A DNA stretch of 13,791 bases from Oscillospiraceae bacterium (GCA_902798675.1 CADBXQ010000012.1:9971-23761); one strand, 5' to 3'. Positions 1 through 6,673 are shown, counted from the stretch's first letter. A program made the numbers and translations. The notes: a model not told the origin generated them from the letters alone.

Positions 1-139
1 CTTTTGCGACATGCGCGATTGAATATATGCTGCTGGGATTGCCGTAATGTTGCTGAATATATGGAAGCATTGCGTTAAAACATGAGTCAGATGTTTTGGT
101 TGTTGCTGCGTTATCCATGTAAATGAAAGGTTTTTTCAT
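1..139 (-). CDS. Cysteine desulfurase, N-terminal part (cut by window edge)
   Basis: Class V PLP-dependent aminotransferase of the NifS/IscS type, which takes sulfur from L-cysteine for Fe-S clusters and tRNA thiolation. Only the first 46 codons are inside the window. They carry the family's N-terminal signature: YMDNAATTKTS at residues 7-17, then a YGNPSS motif at residues 32-37 followed by SIAH, where family members usually have S-x-H. The ATG at 139 is preceded by GGAG at 154-151 with about 9-10 nt spacing. A promoter lies at 197-225. No Rrf2/IscR regulator gene is next to it on the upstream side; the neighbour there is rnhA. The PLP lysine and the active-site cysteine loop lie outside the window, so NifS and IscS subtypes cannot be separated. 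Confidence 0.9.
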   Translation of the reverse strand, partial: MKKPFIYMDNAATTKTSDSCFNAMLPYIQQHYGNPSSIYSIAHVAK

Positions 140-196
140 AAAAAACTCATCTCCAAAGTCTGTAACTTTATAAAATAATTATCCCTAACAATTAAA

Positions 197-225
197 ATTA
201 TATAACATTTCCCTCTCTTTTTCAA
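197..225 (-). promoter_or_regulatory. Promoter of the cysteine desulfurase gene
   Basis: On the minus strand, -35 TTGAAA (225-220) and a consensus -10 TATAAT (202-197) are separated by 17 bp. Transcription would start near 190, giving a leader of about 50 nt. This separates the desulfurase from rnhA transcriptionally. No convincing hairpin terminator is visible after rnhA, so read-through is also possible. Confidence 0.75.
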
Positions 226-313
226 GCATAAATATATCTCAAGCTGGTTTTGGTTTTACAAATTAAATAACAGTTTTTATTTTTTTGCAAAATGTTTACA
301 AATATACAAAATA

Positions 314-751
314 TCACAAAAATTTTTTTGACTCTTCAACCGCCATTTGATCACACCGCTCGTTTTCAGGGTGGCCAGAATGCCCTTTGATCCAGTCAAA
401 TTCAACCAAATGTTTCTCAAGCAAACCCAAAAGACGCCCCCACAAATCAACGTTTAAGGCCCTTTCCTTTTTGTTTCGCATCCAGCCATTGGCCTTCCAC
501 TTTTTCGCCCAGCCTTGAGTTATTGAATCAATAACATATTTTGAGTCGCTGTGAATATGCGCTTTGCATGGCTCGTTTAAGGCCTCAAGTGCTGATATTA
601 TCGCCAAAAGCTCCATTCTGTTGTTTGTTGTTTGGGCTTCTCCTCCGCTCATTTCTCGTTTATATTTCCCATATTTTAAAATAGCCCCCCATCCTCCCGG
701 GCCAGGATTGCCGCTGCACGCTCCGTCGGTGTATATATCCACACATTTCAT
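314..751 (-). CDS. rnhA: Ribonuclease HI
   Basis: Cytoplasmic endonuclease that cuts the RNA strand of RNA-DNA hybrids. The 145-residue product is close to the usual length of about 150. All four carboxylate ligands of the family are visible: D in YTDGACSGNPGPGGWG near the N-terminus, E in RMELLA, D in HSDSKYV, and D in the C-terminal ENERCDQMA, with the HxG loop (GHSGHPENE) just before the last. The frame is open further upstream to 814, but I chose the ATG at 751 because GGAGG (764-760) lies 8 nt before it and the protein then starts MKCVDIYTDG as homologues do. The in-frame ATG at 757 is only 2 nt from the Shine-Dalgarno. Its promoter is at 786-814. No N-terminal hybrid-binding domain is present, so this is RNase HI rather than the H1-type with an HBD. 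Confidence 0.95.
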   Translation of the reverse strand: MKCVDIYTDGACSGNPGPGGWGAILKYGKYKREMSGGEAQTTNNRMELLAIISALEALNEPCKAHIHSDSKYVIDSITQGWAKKWKANGWMRNKKERALNVDLWGRLLGLLEKHLVEFDWIKGHSGHPENERCDQMAVEESKKFL

Positions 752-785
752 TAGCATTTCCTCCAAATTTTTTCTATGTAAAACA

Positions 786-814
786 AGCCTATCAAAATTC
801 ATTGCATTTTTCAA
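786..814 (-). promoter_or_regulatory. Promoter of rnhA
   Basis: Minus strand: -35 TTGAAA (814-809), 17-bp spacer, -10 TAGGCT (791-786) preceded by TGA, which makes an extended -10 that compensates for the weak hexamer. It lies just downstream of the wall-hydrolase terminator (850-887), so rnhA is probably its own transcription unit. Confidence 0.55.
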
Positions 815-849
815 TAGCTTTTTGGCGAAATTTTAAAAAGAGCTTTAAA

Positions 850-887
850 CAAAATAAAACAAGCAGCCAACTTTTAAAGTCAGCTGC
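850..887 (-). terminator. Rho-independent terminator of the NlpC/P60 gene
   Basis: Minus strand: an 11-bp stem (887-877 with 873-863, two G-U pairs) with a 3-nt loop, followed by TTGTTTTATTTT. It begins 24 nt after the stop codon of the wall-hydrolase gene. Confidence 0.85.
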
Positions 888-910
888 CGAGCCGGAATAT
901 GTAGCGATAT

Positions 911-1819
911 TCACGGCCTTCCATAACCAATAACAGACTGGCCGGAACTGCTCCATATTTTGCGAATTGCTATGGGTTTTCCCGGAACAGAGGACTCCAG
1001 AACTTGTCCGTTTCCGGCGTATATTCCAACATGATTGACATTTTTTCCTGATGCCCAAAAAACCAGATCACCAACTTGAAGCGAATTGGCGGAAATTTTT
1101 TTGCATGCTCCATATTGAGCTCGGGCGCTGTGGGGCAGGTTTATTCCAGCTTTTTTATATGCATACGCTACAAGGCCGGAGCAATCCAGGCTAATCCCTT
1201 CTTTTGAGGTTCCATATTTGAGTCCGATGCAGGCTTTTGCTGCGTCGAAAGCAGCTTGTCCAGCTGAAGAGCTTGAAGCGGGGGCGGGACTTGAAGAATC
1301 CGGACAAGATTTGTTAGTGGCTGGTTTGTTCGCGGATTTTTTGGATTTTTCAGCTTTTTTTGAGGCTTCAGCAGCTTTTTGAGCCTCTTGCTCAGCTGCT
1401 TTTCTTGCTTCTTCAGCGGCTTTTTTGGCCTCTTCCTCAGCTGCTTTTCTCGCTTCTTCGGCCTTCCTTGCTTCTTCTTCGCGTTTTTCTTGAATCTCGA
1501 TTCCAACGCTTCGGTCGAGTTTAGTTACAAGTGGGGTAGAATGAACAGATTTTGAAGGCAAATCCCCCAAATCAAAAGAATTTCCACCACCCGGCTTTTC
1601 AGCGTGACTTTGCAAAGCGGCCCCGCTTCCATCAAACAATTGCTCACTCAAAGTTTTTCCTTCGCCAGAAGCAAGCTCTTCTGGAAGAACAATTTCCTCA
1701 GCAGACAAAAAATCCATCCCATCCGCAGAAAACGCAGCAACCCCAAGGCCGGCAAAACTGCTTAAAGCGATTGATATGGAAATAATTGCTGGCGCACATT
1801 TTAAATTAAACTTTTTCAA
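911..1819 (-). CDS. Secreted NlpC/P60 (C40) peptidoglycan hydrolase
   Basis: Predicted D,L-endopeptidase acting on peptide stems of the cell wall outside the membrane. A signal peptide covers roughly residues 1-30 (MKKFNLK, then a hydrophobic stretch ending near AFSA). Residues 108-162 are a highly charged Lys/Glu/Ala coiled-coil linker built from repeated EEARKAAE-like units. A Ser/Pro-rich hinge follows (about 170-187), then the C40 domain (188-302). Catalytic residues: C213 in LDCSGLVAYAY, H263 in NHVGIYAGNG, and the third polar residue at E275, a position that is H, N or E in the family. The start is TTG at 1819: GGGAGG (1834-1829) sits 9 nt upstream and gives a normal signal peptide. The linker-plus-NlpC layout resembles Gram-positive wall hydrolases such as CwlO. 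There are no LysM or SH3 wall-binding repeats, so the coiled coil may mediate partner contact. Two WalR-like sites surround its promoter. Confidence 0.92.
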   Translation of the reverse strand: MKKFNLKCAPAIISISIALSSFAGLGVAAFSADGMDFLSAEEIVLPEELASGEGKTLSEQLFDGSGAALQSHAEKPGGGNSFDLGDLPSKSVHSTPLVTKLDRSVGIEIQEKREEEARKAEEARKAAEEEAKKAAEEARKAAEQEAQKAAEASKKAEKSKKSANKPATNKSCPDSSSPAPASSSSAGQAAFDAAKACIGLKYGTSKEGISLDCSGLVAYAYKKAGINLPHSARAQYGACKKISANSLQVGDLVFWASGKNVNHVGIYAGNGQVLESSVPGKPIAIRKIWSSSGQSVIGYGRP

Positions 1820-1863
1820 TTAAAACAACCTCCCTCGATGTGTTAAAAAATTTACAATTAATT

Positions 1864-1880
1864 GTTACAAATCTATAACA
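1864..1880 (-). promoter_or_regulatory. WalR-like site 2 (TGTWAH-N5-TGTWAH)
   Basis: On the minus strand, TGTTAT (1880-1875), AGATT, TGTAAC (1869-1864) matches the published WalR/YycF consensus TGTWAH-N5-TGTWAH at every specified base. It would lie immediately after the transcription start predicted from the -10 at 1889-1894. Binding there is inferred from the match, not shown. The wall-hydrolase target gene fits the known WalRK regulon. Confidence 0.5.
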
Positions 1881-1888
1881 TGTTTTCA

Positions 1889-1894
1889 ATTATA
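1889..1894 (-). promoter_or_regulatory. Extended -10 element of the NlpC/P60 gene
   Basis: Minus strand TATAAT (1894-1889) preceded by TGT, an extended -10. No good -35 hexamer lies 16-18 bp upstream, which suggests an activator-dependent or extended-10 promoter. The predicted leader is about 60 nt. A perfect TTGTTAACAA palindrome lies at 1914-1923, in the -35 neighbourhood. Confidence 0.55.
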
Positions 1895-1908
1895 ACATAT
1901 TAGTTACA
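1892..1908 (-). promoter_or_regulatory. WalR-like site 1 (TGTWAH-N5-TGTWAH)
   Basis: Minus strand TGTAAC (1908-1903), TAATA, TGTTAT (1897-1892) is an exact match to the WalR consensus. It overlaps the upstream edge of the -10 of the wall-hydrolase promoter. A site in the core promoter would more naturally repress, or else the true promoter differs from the one proposed. Confidence 0.5.
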
Positions 1909-2047
1909 AAAAGTTGTTAACAAATTGTAAATTTTTTTGGGCTGATTTTTGCCTATATAATAATATATATTAAATTTTTTCTAATAATTGTTTTTTTATT
2001 TAACAATAAAATGTTACTTTTTGTATGGTTTTTTAATATTTTAAAAA

Positions 2048-2087
2048 TAAAAATATCCCTAAATCTCAAAAATTCAGGAATATTTTT
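2048..2087 (-). terminator. Terminator of the VanW-family gene
   Basis: A 15-bp stem (2087-2073 with 2063-2049, containing two G-U pairs) with a 9-nt loop, ending in T5-A-T5 on the minus strand. It lies about 82 nt after the VanW stop. The stem is A-rich on its 5' side, so it may also work on the plus strand. The surrounding gap (1835-2169) otherwise holds only the hydrolase promoter region and very AT-rich sequence. Confidence 0.8.
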
Positions 2088-2107
2088 AAATTTATATCAA
2101 CAAAAAG

Positions 2108-2121
2108 TGACAAATTTGTCA
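2108..2121. repeat. Perfect 14-bp palindrome TGACAAATTTGTCA
   Basis: A fully symmetric 14-bp palindrome sits between the VanW stop codon and its terminator. It has the form of a dimeric-regulator operator, but no promoter is clearly placed beside it. On the minus strand it contains TTGACA, yet the nearest TATAAA lies 20 bp away, too far for a normal promoter. Function unknown. Confidence 0.4.
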
Positions 2122-2169
2122 ATACTATTACAGCTTTTAACAGCCAAACTTTAAAATCAAAATTTCAAC

Positions 2170-3603
2170 TCACTTGGATTTATATCTGCTTCGAACGGTT
2201 CGTTCTTTGATAACTGCGCCATTTTTTCGAACAACAATGTTTGCAACAGCAACACACCCATTATTGCCTATCCTGGATTCGACATAGGACGTCATTTGAA
2301 CATCACAGTCCTCTGCAGGATTCTTTTTGCCCATAATTGTGACTGTTAAGGCATTATTTGTCATTGTGGCTTTTATTTTAACCGGCGTTTGGCGCGTATT
2401 TTTAAACTTCAAGTCAACTCCGCCTGAATCAAACGCAGCGTCTTGCCCAACCGGCGCATAAATCACGGTATAGCTATGATTGTGTCTTTCAACAATGTCC
2501 ATATTGGCGTAAACCGCAGCGATATATAGCGTTGAAGTCACCTGGCAAATTCCTCCGCCAGTCCCTTGAGTTTGGCCGTTTGGAGTGAAAACAATGGCGT
2601 CTTTATAGCCTTGAGATCTGTTTCCTGGGCCGATTGTTTCAAGAGCAGAAAAAACCTCTCCCGGAGCCAGGGTTTTGTCATTTATTGCCGCGCACGCAAG
2701 GCGCAAATTGTGGGTTCGGTTGACTTCTGCTGCTGAAAAGTTTGAGGTATATGTTCCAATAACATCAGGGCAGTCCGCGTTACTGTGCTGGGCTTTGAGC
2801 AAAGCGACGGTGACTTGAGGTTTGGTTATTTTTAGAGGAATTTTATATGTTCCGCTTTTGGGATCTGTTATTATTTTTTTTGCCTCTTCAAGATCGAAAT
2901 CAATGCCGTCTGCTTCATTTTCATATTTTGCTTTCCCCGAGTCAGAAATTGAAAATTTGGCATCTTTTGGCGCGCAAGCAACTTCGTTTTTGATTTTTTC
3001 AATGTCGATTTCAATGTTATCCCCCGAAACAGGCTCGCTTTGAGGACTTATGGTTTGGGTTGACATTTCTTTTGCCAGACTAACAACTTCGCTTTCTGCC
3101 AACTGTTCATTTATTTTTTCACCTAAACACCCCGCCGAAACCAAGAGACTGTCTCCAACCCTTTTATATGAAGACTTTATTGGCGCAACCAAAGAATTTT
3201 GAGCGAATTGAGAAATTTTTTCATTTAGTTTAGACTCGTCATAGTGGACAGCAGGATTTGCAGATTCGCCATTTTTAAAGTCGGTCTCCTTGGCCGCCTC
3301 AAAAACCTCCTTGCCAACATAGCAAAAATCACATTCGCCCGCATTTATATTCAAAGATTTATCTTTAAAGGCCAAATTTATGTCAAAATTTTCATATAAA
3401 GGATTGATTTTTTCGTCAACAACCTTTTCAACCTCCTCAACCTTCATTCCGGCAAGACTTATTCCCAAAAAGCTGGCTTCCTTTGGCAAGGTTGAGTTAT
3501 GATGTTGAATTATGACAACAACCGCAACAATTATTGCAGATAAAACCGCAACTGAGCCTAAAAAAATCGCAACAAACATTTTGTTTTTAATTAAATTTTT
3601 CAA
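2170..3603 (-). CDS. Membrane-anchored VanW-family protein with PG-binding-like N-terminal region
   Basis: Predicted cell-surface protein of the VanW family (YoaR-like), whose biochemical role is not established. A short cytoplasmic KNLIKNK segment is followed by one transmembrane helix (about residues 9-33). An extracytoplasmic region (about 38-260) resembles the PG_binding_4 repeats usual in this family. The VanW domain (about 282-424) carries the family hallmarks N-L-R-LA, PGEVFS, a GTGGGICQVTSTLY motif with C353, and ERHNHS with two histidines near 374-376. I chose the TTG at 3603: GGAGGTGA (3619-3612) lies 8 nt upstream and the product then begins MKNLIKNKMF, giving 477 residues. The in-frame ATG at 3621 overlaps the Shine-Dalgarno itself. 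Single-gene unit with promoter at 3646-3674 and terminator at 2048-2087. No vancomycin-resistance genes are nearby, so the name does not imply resistance. Confidence 0.85.
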   Translation of the reverse strand: MKNLIKNKMFVAIFLGSVAVLSAIIVAVVVIIQHHNSTLPKEASFLGISLAGMKVEEVEKVVDEKINPLYENFDINLAFKDKSLNINAGECDFCYVGKEVFEAAKETDFKNGESANPAVHYDESKLNEKISQFAQNSLVAPIKSSYKRVGDSLLVSAGCLGEKINEQLAESEVVSLAKEMSTQTISPQSEPVSGDNIEIDIEKIKNEVACAPKDAKFSISDSGKAKYENEADGIDFDLEEAKKIITDPKSGTYKIPLKITKPQVTVALLKAQHSNADCPDVIGTYTSNFSAAEVNRTHNLRLACAAINDKTLAPGEVFSALETIGPGNRSQGYKDAIVFTPNGQTQGTGGGICQVTSTLYIAAVYANMDIVERHNHSYTVIYAPVGQDAAFDSGGVDLKFKNTRQTPVKIKATMTNNALTVTIMGKKNPAEDCDVQMTSYVESRIGNNGCVAVANIVVRKNGAVIKERTVRSRYKSK

Positions 3604-3645
3604 AGCTTCATTCACCTCCATCAAGTACTTTTGAGTTAAAAAAAC

Positions 3646-3674
3646 AGTATACCACAATTTTTTGCTGTTGAAAA
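3646..3674 (-). promoter_or_regulatory. Promoter of the VanW-family gene
   Basis: Minus strand: -35 TTTTCA (3674-3669), 17-bp spacer, -10 TATACT (3651-3646) with a TGG extension. The transcript would start near 3639, about 35 nt before the TTG start. Confidence 0.6.
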
Positions 3675-3825
3675 CCAACAAAATGTTAACAATCCAGTAT
3701 AAAATCTATGACAAAATCAAAAATAAATTACATAAAATGTTAAAATTTAAAAAAAATAGATTTAATACAATGAGTATATTTGCGCGCAAGTTAGCAAAAT
3801 ATTGAGAATTTTTAAACAATTTCAC

Positions 3826-3855
3826 TTGACAACGCAGGCCAAGATCTGATAGTAT
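3826..3855 (+). promoter_or_regulatory. Promoter of the alcohol dehydrogenase gene
   Basis: A consensus -35 TTGACA (3826-3831), 18-bp spacer and -10 TAGTAT (3850-3855) preceded by TGA as an extended -10. The gap 3682-3825 between this promoter and the divergent VanW promoter is AT-rich, and I see no further gene in it. Confidence 0.65.
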
Positions 3856-3878
3856 ATATTCCAAACAGTATAAAACGA

Positions 3879-3893
3879 TAAACATAGTGTTTA
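3879..3893. promoter_or_regulatory. Possible operator overlapping the adh leader
   Basis: A perfect 6-bp inverted repeat TAAACA-TAG-TGTTTA lies between the predicted transcription start and the Shine-Dalgarno (AGGGGGA at 3893-3899). Its place is right for a repressor site or a small leader hairpin. I cannot assign it to a named regulator. Confidence 0.3.
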
Positions 3894-3906
3894 GGGGGAT
3901 TTTTAA

Positions 3907-5076
3907 ATGCAAAATTTTATTTACGACGTAAGCACCAAGGTTTATTTCGGACCAAATCAAATCAAAGGAAACCTCTCGAGCGAAATCAAAAAATTCGGCA
4001 GCAAAGTTTTGATTGTGTATGGGGGAGGGACGATCAAAAAGTTGGGCCTATATAACGAGATAATATGCGAACTCAAAAACTCGAGCGTTGAAGTCTTTGA
4101 GCTTTCAAAAATTAAGCCCAATCCCAGGAGCACATCCGTTTTAGAGGGCGCCAAGATATGCAAACGAGAAAACATAGACGTCGTTTTAGCCGTTGGAGGC
4201 GGATCTGTCATTGACGCAGCAAAATTCATCGCCGCTGGAAGATACTATGACGGGGACCCATGGGACTTCATGACGGGCGAGGCAGAAATTCAAAGAGCTC
4301 TCCCAATTTTTAGCATTTTAACCCTAGCCGCAACAGGCTCTGAAATGGACGCATGCGGCGTCATAACGAATGAAAAAACCAAGGAAAAACTTGGAAAAGC
4401 GAGCCCCTTCCTTCGCCCCAAAGTCTCTTTTCTAGACCCAACGCTGACATATAGCGTCTCCAAATATCAAACAGCTTGCGGCAGCGCTGACATATTGTCA
4501 CACATAATAGAAACATATTTTTATTCATATGACGCTATGTATATGTTGGATAAATTTATGGAAGGGCTCATGAAAACAGTCATAAAACACGCCCCCATAG
4601 CACTCAGAGAGCCCAAAAACTATCAAGCGCGAGCGAATTTGATGTGGACATCGTCGTGGGCAATCAACGGACTGATTAAACAAGACAAAACCCACGAGTG
4701 GAGCTGCCATCCTATTGAACACGAATTGTCTGCTTTTTATGATATAACCCACGGACTTGGCCTTGCAATCCTAACTCCAAGGTGGATGCGATATGTTTTA
4801 GATGAAGAAAACGTTGACAGGTTTTATGGATTTGGGGTTAATGTTTTCGATATAGACAAAAATTTAAGCAAAATGGAGGTTGCAAAAAAAGCAATATATA
4901 AATTAGAAGAATTTTTATATAAAGATTTGAATTTAACAGACACACTCACAAAATTAAACATTGACGACAGATATTTTGAAATCATGGCAGGGCGAATAAC
5001 GAAAAATGGGGCGCTAAAGGGATTTAAAGATTTAGACAAAGATGACATAGTCAAAATATATCAAGCATGTTTATAA
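3907..5076 (+). CDS. Iron-containing NAD(P)H-dependent alcohol dehydrogenase (butanol dehydrogenase/YqhD type)
   Basis: Cytoplasmic oxidoreductase interconverting aldehydes and alcohols, typically butanal/butanol or aldehyde detoxification. At 389 residues it is full length. The dinucleotide-binding half has YGGGTIKKLGLYNEI (38-52) and the AVGGGSVIDAAKFIA stretch (95-109). The C-terminal half gives all four metal ligands expected in the family: D195 and H199 in ADILSHIIE, H268, and H282 in DITHGLGLA. The YGGGTIKK-type start is typical of the BdhA/BdhB/YqhD branch, which usually prefers NADPH. The ATG at 3907 follows AGGGGGA by 7 nt. A promoter lies at 3826-3855 and a terminator directly after the gene, so it is monocistronic. 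The substrate cannot be told from sequence. Confidence 0.92.
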   Translation: MQNFIYDVSTKVYFGPNQIKGNLSSEIKKFGSKVLIVYGGGTIKKLGLYNEIICELKNSSVEVFELSKIKPNPRSTSVLEGAKICKRENIDVVLAVGGGSVIDAAKFIAAGRYYDGDPWDFMTGEAEIQRALPIFSILTLAATGSEMDACGVITNEKTKEKLGKASPFLRPKVSFLDPTLTYSVSKYQTACGSADILSHIIETYFYSYDAMYMLDKFMEGLMKTVIKHAPIALREPKNYQARANLMWTSSWAINGLIKQDKTHEWSCHPIEHELSAFYDITHGLGLAILTPRWMRYVLDEENVDRFYGFGVNVFDIDKNLSKMEVAKKAIYKLEEFLYKDLNLTDTLTKLNIDDRYFEIMAGRITKNGALKGFKDLDKDDIVKIYQACL

Positions 5077-5081
5077 AAAAT

Positions 5082-5786
5082 TCAACAATCTCCCAAGGTG
5101 ACAGGCTTTGGGGGTTTTTTGTCGGATGGGGAAGAATTTTTGGCCAAATACACAAACGGCGTTCCGGCTAAAGAAATCACCGCTTCCAAAACACACGCAA
5201 CGCTTGCTATTGACAGCAAAGTCGCGAGGTCGTATGTTCCAAAAAAGGCTAAAAATGCGAAAATATAGTTTTGAAGACAGCTTGAAATTATTGTTGAAAT
5301 ATTATTCCTCAGCCACAAAAAATTAGGATATTTTTGTTTTATTTTACAAAATAGATATATGTCAAACAAACTGCTTGCAATATACATTGCAACGCTCGAA
5401 AAGCTAACTCGCAAATTCATCGAGAACAAATTTGCCATGCTGGCGTGATTCAAATCAACAGAACTTGGAACATAGAGAAGAGAAAAAGAGCAAGCCAAAG
5501 AGAAAACAATCTGGGAAACAACGCCCAAAACTGCGGCTTTTTTGCTGTGGCCAGAGCCATATTTTTCATTCATGATGTCTGAGGCTGAGAAAACCGAAAT
5601 AAACAGGATGTTTCCGAGATTGGTTGTTAAGCCAAAAAAATCGACGCTTTTGCAAACTAAAACGTTTGAAGCAACGGTTGCAACGCATATCCAAACATAT
5701 AGCCCTTCTTTTTTAAAAAACCTCTCAATAAAAGCCATAGAACCAAATGTTAGAAAAAAACTCAACGTTCCCAAAAGAACATTCAT
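5082..5786 (-). CDS. Queuosine precursor transporter (YhhQ/QPTR family, COG1738)
   Basis: Integral membrane importer of queuosine precursors (preQ0, preQ1 or queuine) for tRNA modification. The 234-residue product has about six hydrophobic segments. Family landmarks are SASDIMNEKYG (67-77), carrying the conserved D and E, and WLRNNIST (158-165). After the latter, the S-Q-x-x-D pattern I would expect reads S169-C170-L171-Q172-N173, so two usually polar, conserved positions appear substituted. I chose the ATG at 5786: AGAGG (5799-5795) lies 8 nt upstream. The TTG codon just before it extends the frame by one residue only. It follows a dehydrogenase gene by 61 nt, and that gap contains a candidate preQ1-I riboswitch, which supports the call independently. 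The hydrophilic C-tail (NSSPSDKKPPKP) overlaps the adh terminator. Confidence 0.85.
   Translation of the reverse strand: MNVLLGTLSFFLTFGSMAFIERFFKKEGLYVWICVATVASNVLVCKSVDFFGLTTNLGNILFISVFSASDIMNEKYGSGHSKKAAVLGVVSQIVFSLACSFSLLYVPSSVDLNHASMANLFSMNLRVSFSSVAMYIASSLFDIYLFCKIKQKYPNFLWLRNNISTIISSCLQNYIFAFLAFFGTYDLATLLSIASVACVLEAVISLAGTPFVYLAKNSSPSDKKPPKPVTLGDC
5090..5120 (+). terminator. Terminator of the alcohol dehydrogenase gene
   Basis: A 9-bp stem (5090-5098 with 5106-5114, G-U pairs included), 7-nt loop and T6 (5115-5120). It lies inside the last codons of the convergent transporter gene, whose stop is only 5 nt from the adh stop, so the transporter's C-terminal residues are encoded by terminator sequence. 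On the minus strand the T-run comes about 10 nt after the hairpin, so it is a poor terminator for the transporter. Confidence 0.75.
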
Positions 5787-5796
5787 CAAAATTTCC

Positions 5797-5835
5797 TCTT
5801 TCCTTTTTTATACTAGGCGGCGTAGAAAAACTAGT
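5797..5835 (-). promoter_or_regulatory. Candidate preQ1-I riboswitch upstream of the queuosine transporter
   Basis: Minus strand, 5' to 3': P1 arm ACTAG (5835-5831), a loop with U5 then CTACGCC (5830-5819), P1' arm CTAGT (5816-5812), then an A-rich tail TATAAAAAAGGAA running into the Shine-Dalgarno. The order small stem, CUACxCC loop, stem, AUAAAAAA tail matches the Bacillus preQ1-I aptamer. The loop UUC could pair with GAA of the tail as the P2 pseudoknot, masking the ribosome binding site. The loop is about 2 nt longer than in the Bacillus example. No terminator hairpin follows, so control would be translational. Ligand binding is inferred. Confidence 0.5.
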
Positions 5836-5847
5836 TTTAAAGCAAAT

Positions 5848-6486
5848 CTACCAAATAAAATTAGACTTTAATTTTTCTCCATTATCAACAAAAATGTCTT
5901 CCCCTGTCATGCTTTTATTGACAACTCCGACAAAATATACAAAATCAGCAATTTCTTGAGCGGTTGCCCATTTATTTAAAAGAGTTTCGTCCAAAACCTT
6001 GCGATATAGATCCTTGCTTTCGAGTATATGGCGATTCAGGGGGGTTATAACCCCGCCGGGGGACACAGAGTTAGAGGTCGCTCCATATTTTGCAATTCTT
6101 AAGGCAACATTTTTCATATATGAAACAACGCCCCCTTTAGACGCAGCGTACTGAGGAAATTCAGATCCGGTTTGCGCGCTGCTGGAAGCGATGAAAACGA
6201 CGCTTTTAATGTTTGGGCTAAGATATTTTTCGGTTACATTAATTGTTCCCTTTAAATTAACATCTATCACGTTTCCTTCTTGAATTCCGGCATTATTAAT
6301 AATTATATTAATGTTGTCTAAATTTGGCAAATCATCGCATATATTTTGTATAATATGAACATAATTTACGTTTTTTATTTGAGATTTTTGTATATCAAAA
6401 CCTATAACATTAAAGCCCTCATCCAAAAATTTGAGTGCAACAGCCCTCCCGATCCCGCGGCTGCTTCCGGTGACTAAAACATTCAT
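5848..6486 (-). CDS. Short-chain dehydrogenase/reductase
   Basis: Cytoplasmic NAD(P)-dependent oxidoreductase of the classical SDR fold; substrate unknown. It has 212 residues, slightly below the usual 240-250. The cofactor motif TGSSRGIG is at 6-13. D31 at the end of the second strand (VIGFDIQ) points to NAD(H) rather than NADP(H). NNAG is at 64-67 and the structural N is in DVNLKG (N77). The catalytic triad is an S in IASSSAQ (101-103), Y113 and K117 in QYAASKGG. A PGGVITP loop follows. The ATG at 6486 has GGAG 7 nt upstream. A near-perfect promoter lies at 6518-6546. The queuosine transporter follows 61 nt downstream and may be cotranscribed, although the dehydrogenase has no obvious link to queuosine. 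Confidence 0.9.
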   Translation of the reverse strand: MNVLVTGSSRGIGRAVALKFLDEGFNVIGFDIQKSQIKNVNYVHIIQNICDDLPNLDNINIIINNAGIQEGNVIDVNLKGTINVTEKYLSPNIKSVVFIASSSAQTGSEFPQYAASKGGVVSYMKNVALRIAKYGATSNSVSPGGVITPLNRHILESKDLYRKVLDETLLNKWATAQEIADFVYFVGVVNKSMTGEDIFVDNGEKLKSNFIW

Positions 6487-6517
6487 AATCCTGCTCCAAC
6501 AGATAAACTACAGCATC

Positions 6518-6546
6518 ATTATACCAAAAAATTTTTAACCTGTCAA
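6518..6546 (-). promoter_or_regulatory. Strong promoter of the SDR gene
   Basis: Minus strand: consensus -35 TTGACA (6546-6541), exactly 17 bp, consensus -10 TATAAT (6523-6518) with a TGG extension. The leader is about 25 nt. It is one of the best sigma-A promoters in the window. Confidence 0.88.
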
Positions 6547-6673
6547 GCGAATTTTTGAAATTTTTGTTAAATTTTGAGGTGGGTATACAATTGATGTTTT
6601 GCAGCAAACAGGAGCAAACCGCGTCAAAGTCAATTTAATGAAAGCAACAAAGGAAAATCTATTCGCTATAAAT

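Noticed and set aside
2170..3603. Vancomycin-resistance function from the VanW name
   Set aside because: No vanS/R/H/A/X genes are near. VanW-domain surface proteins are widespread in Clostridia without resistance.
3675..3691. WalR-like TGTTAA-N5-TGTTGG upstream of the VanW gene
   Set aside because: The second half-site breaks the consensus at the invariant A, so it is not counted as a site.
3706..3960. 84-codon minus-strand ORF upstream of the VanW gene
   Set aside because: It overlaps the adh promoter and first codons, has no Shine-Dalgarno, and consists of AT-rich low-complexity translation.
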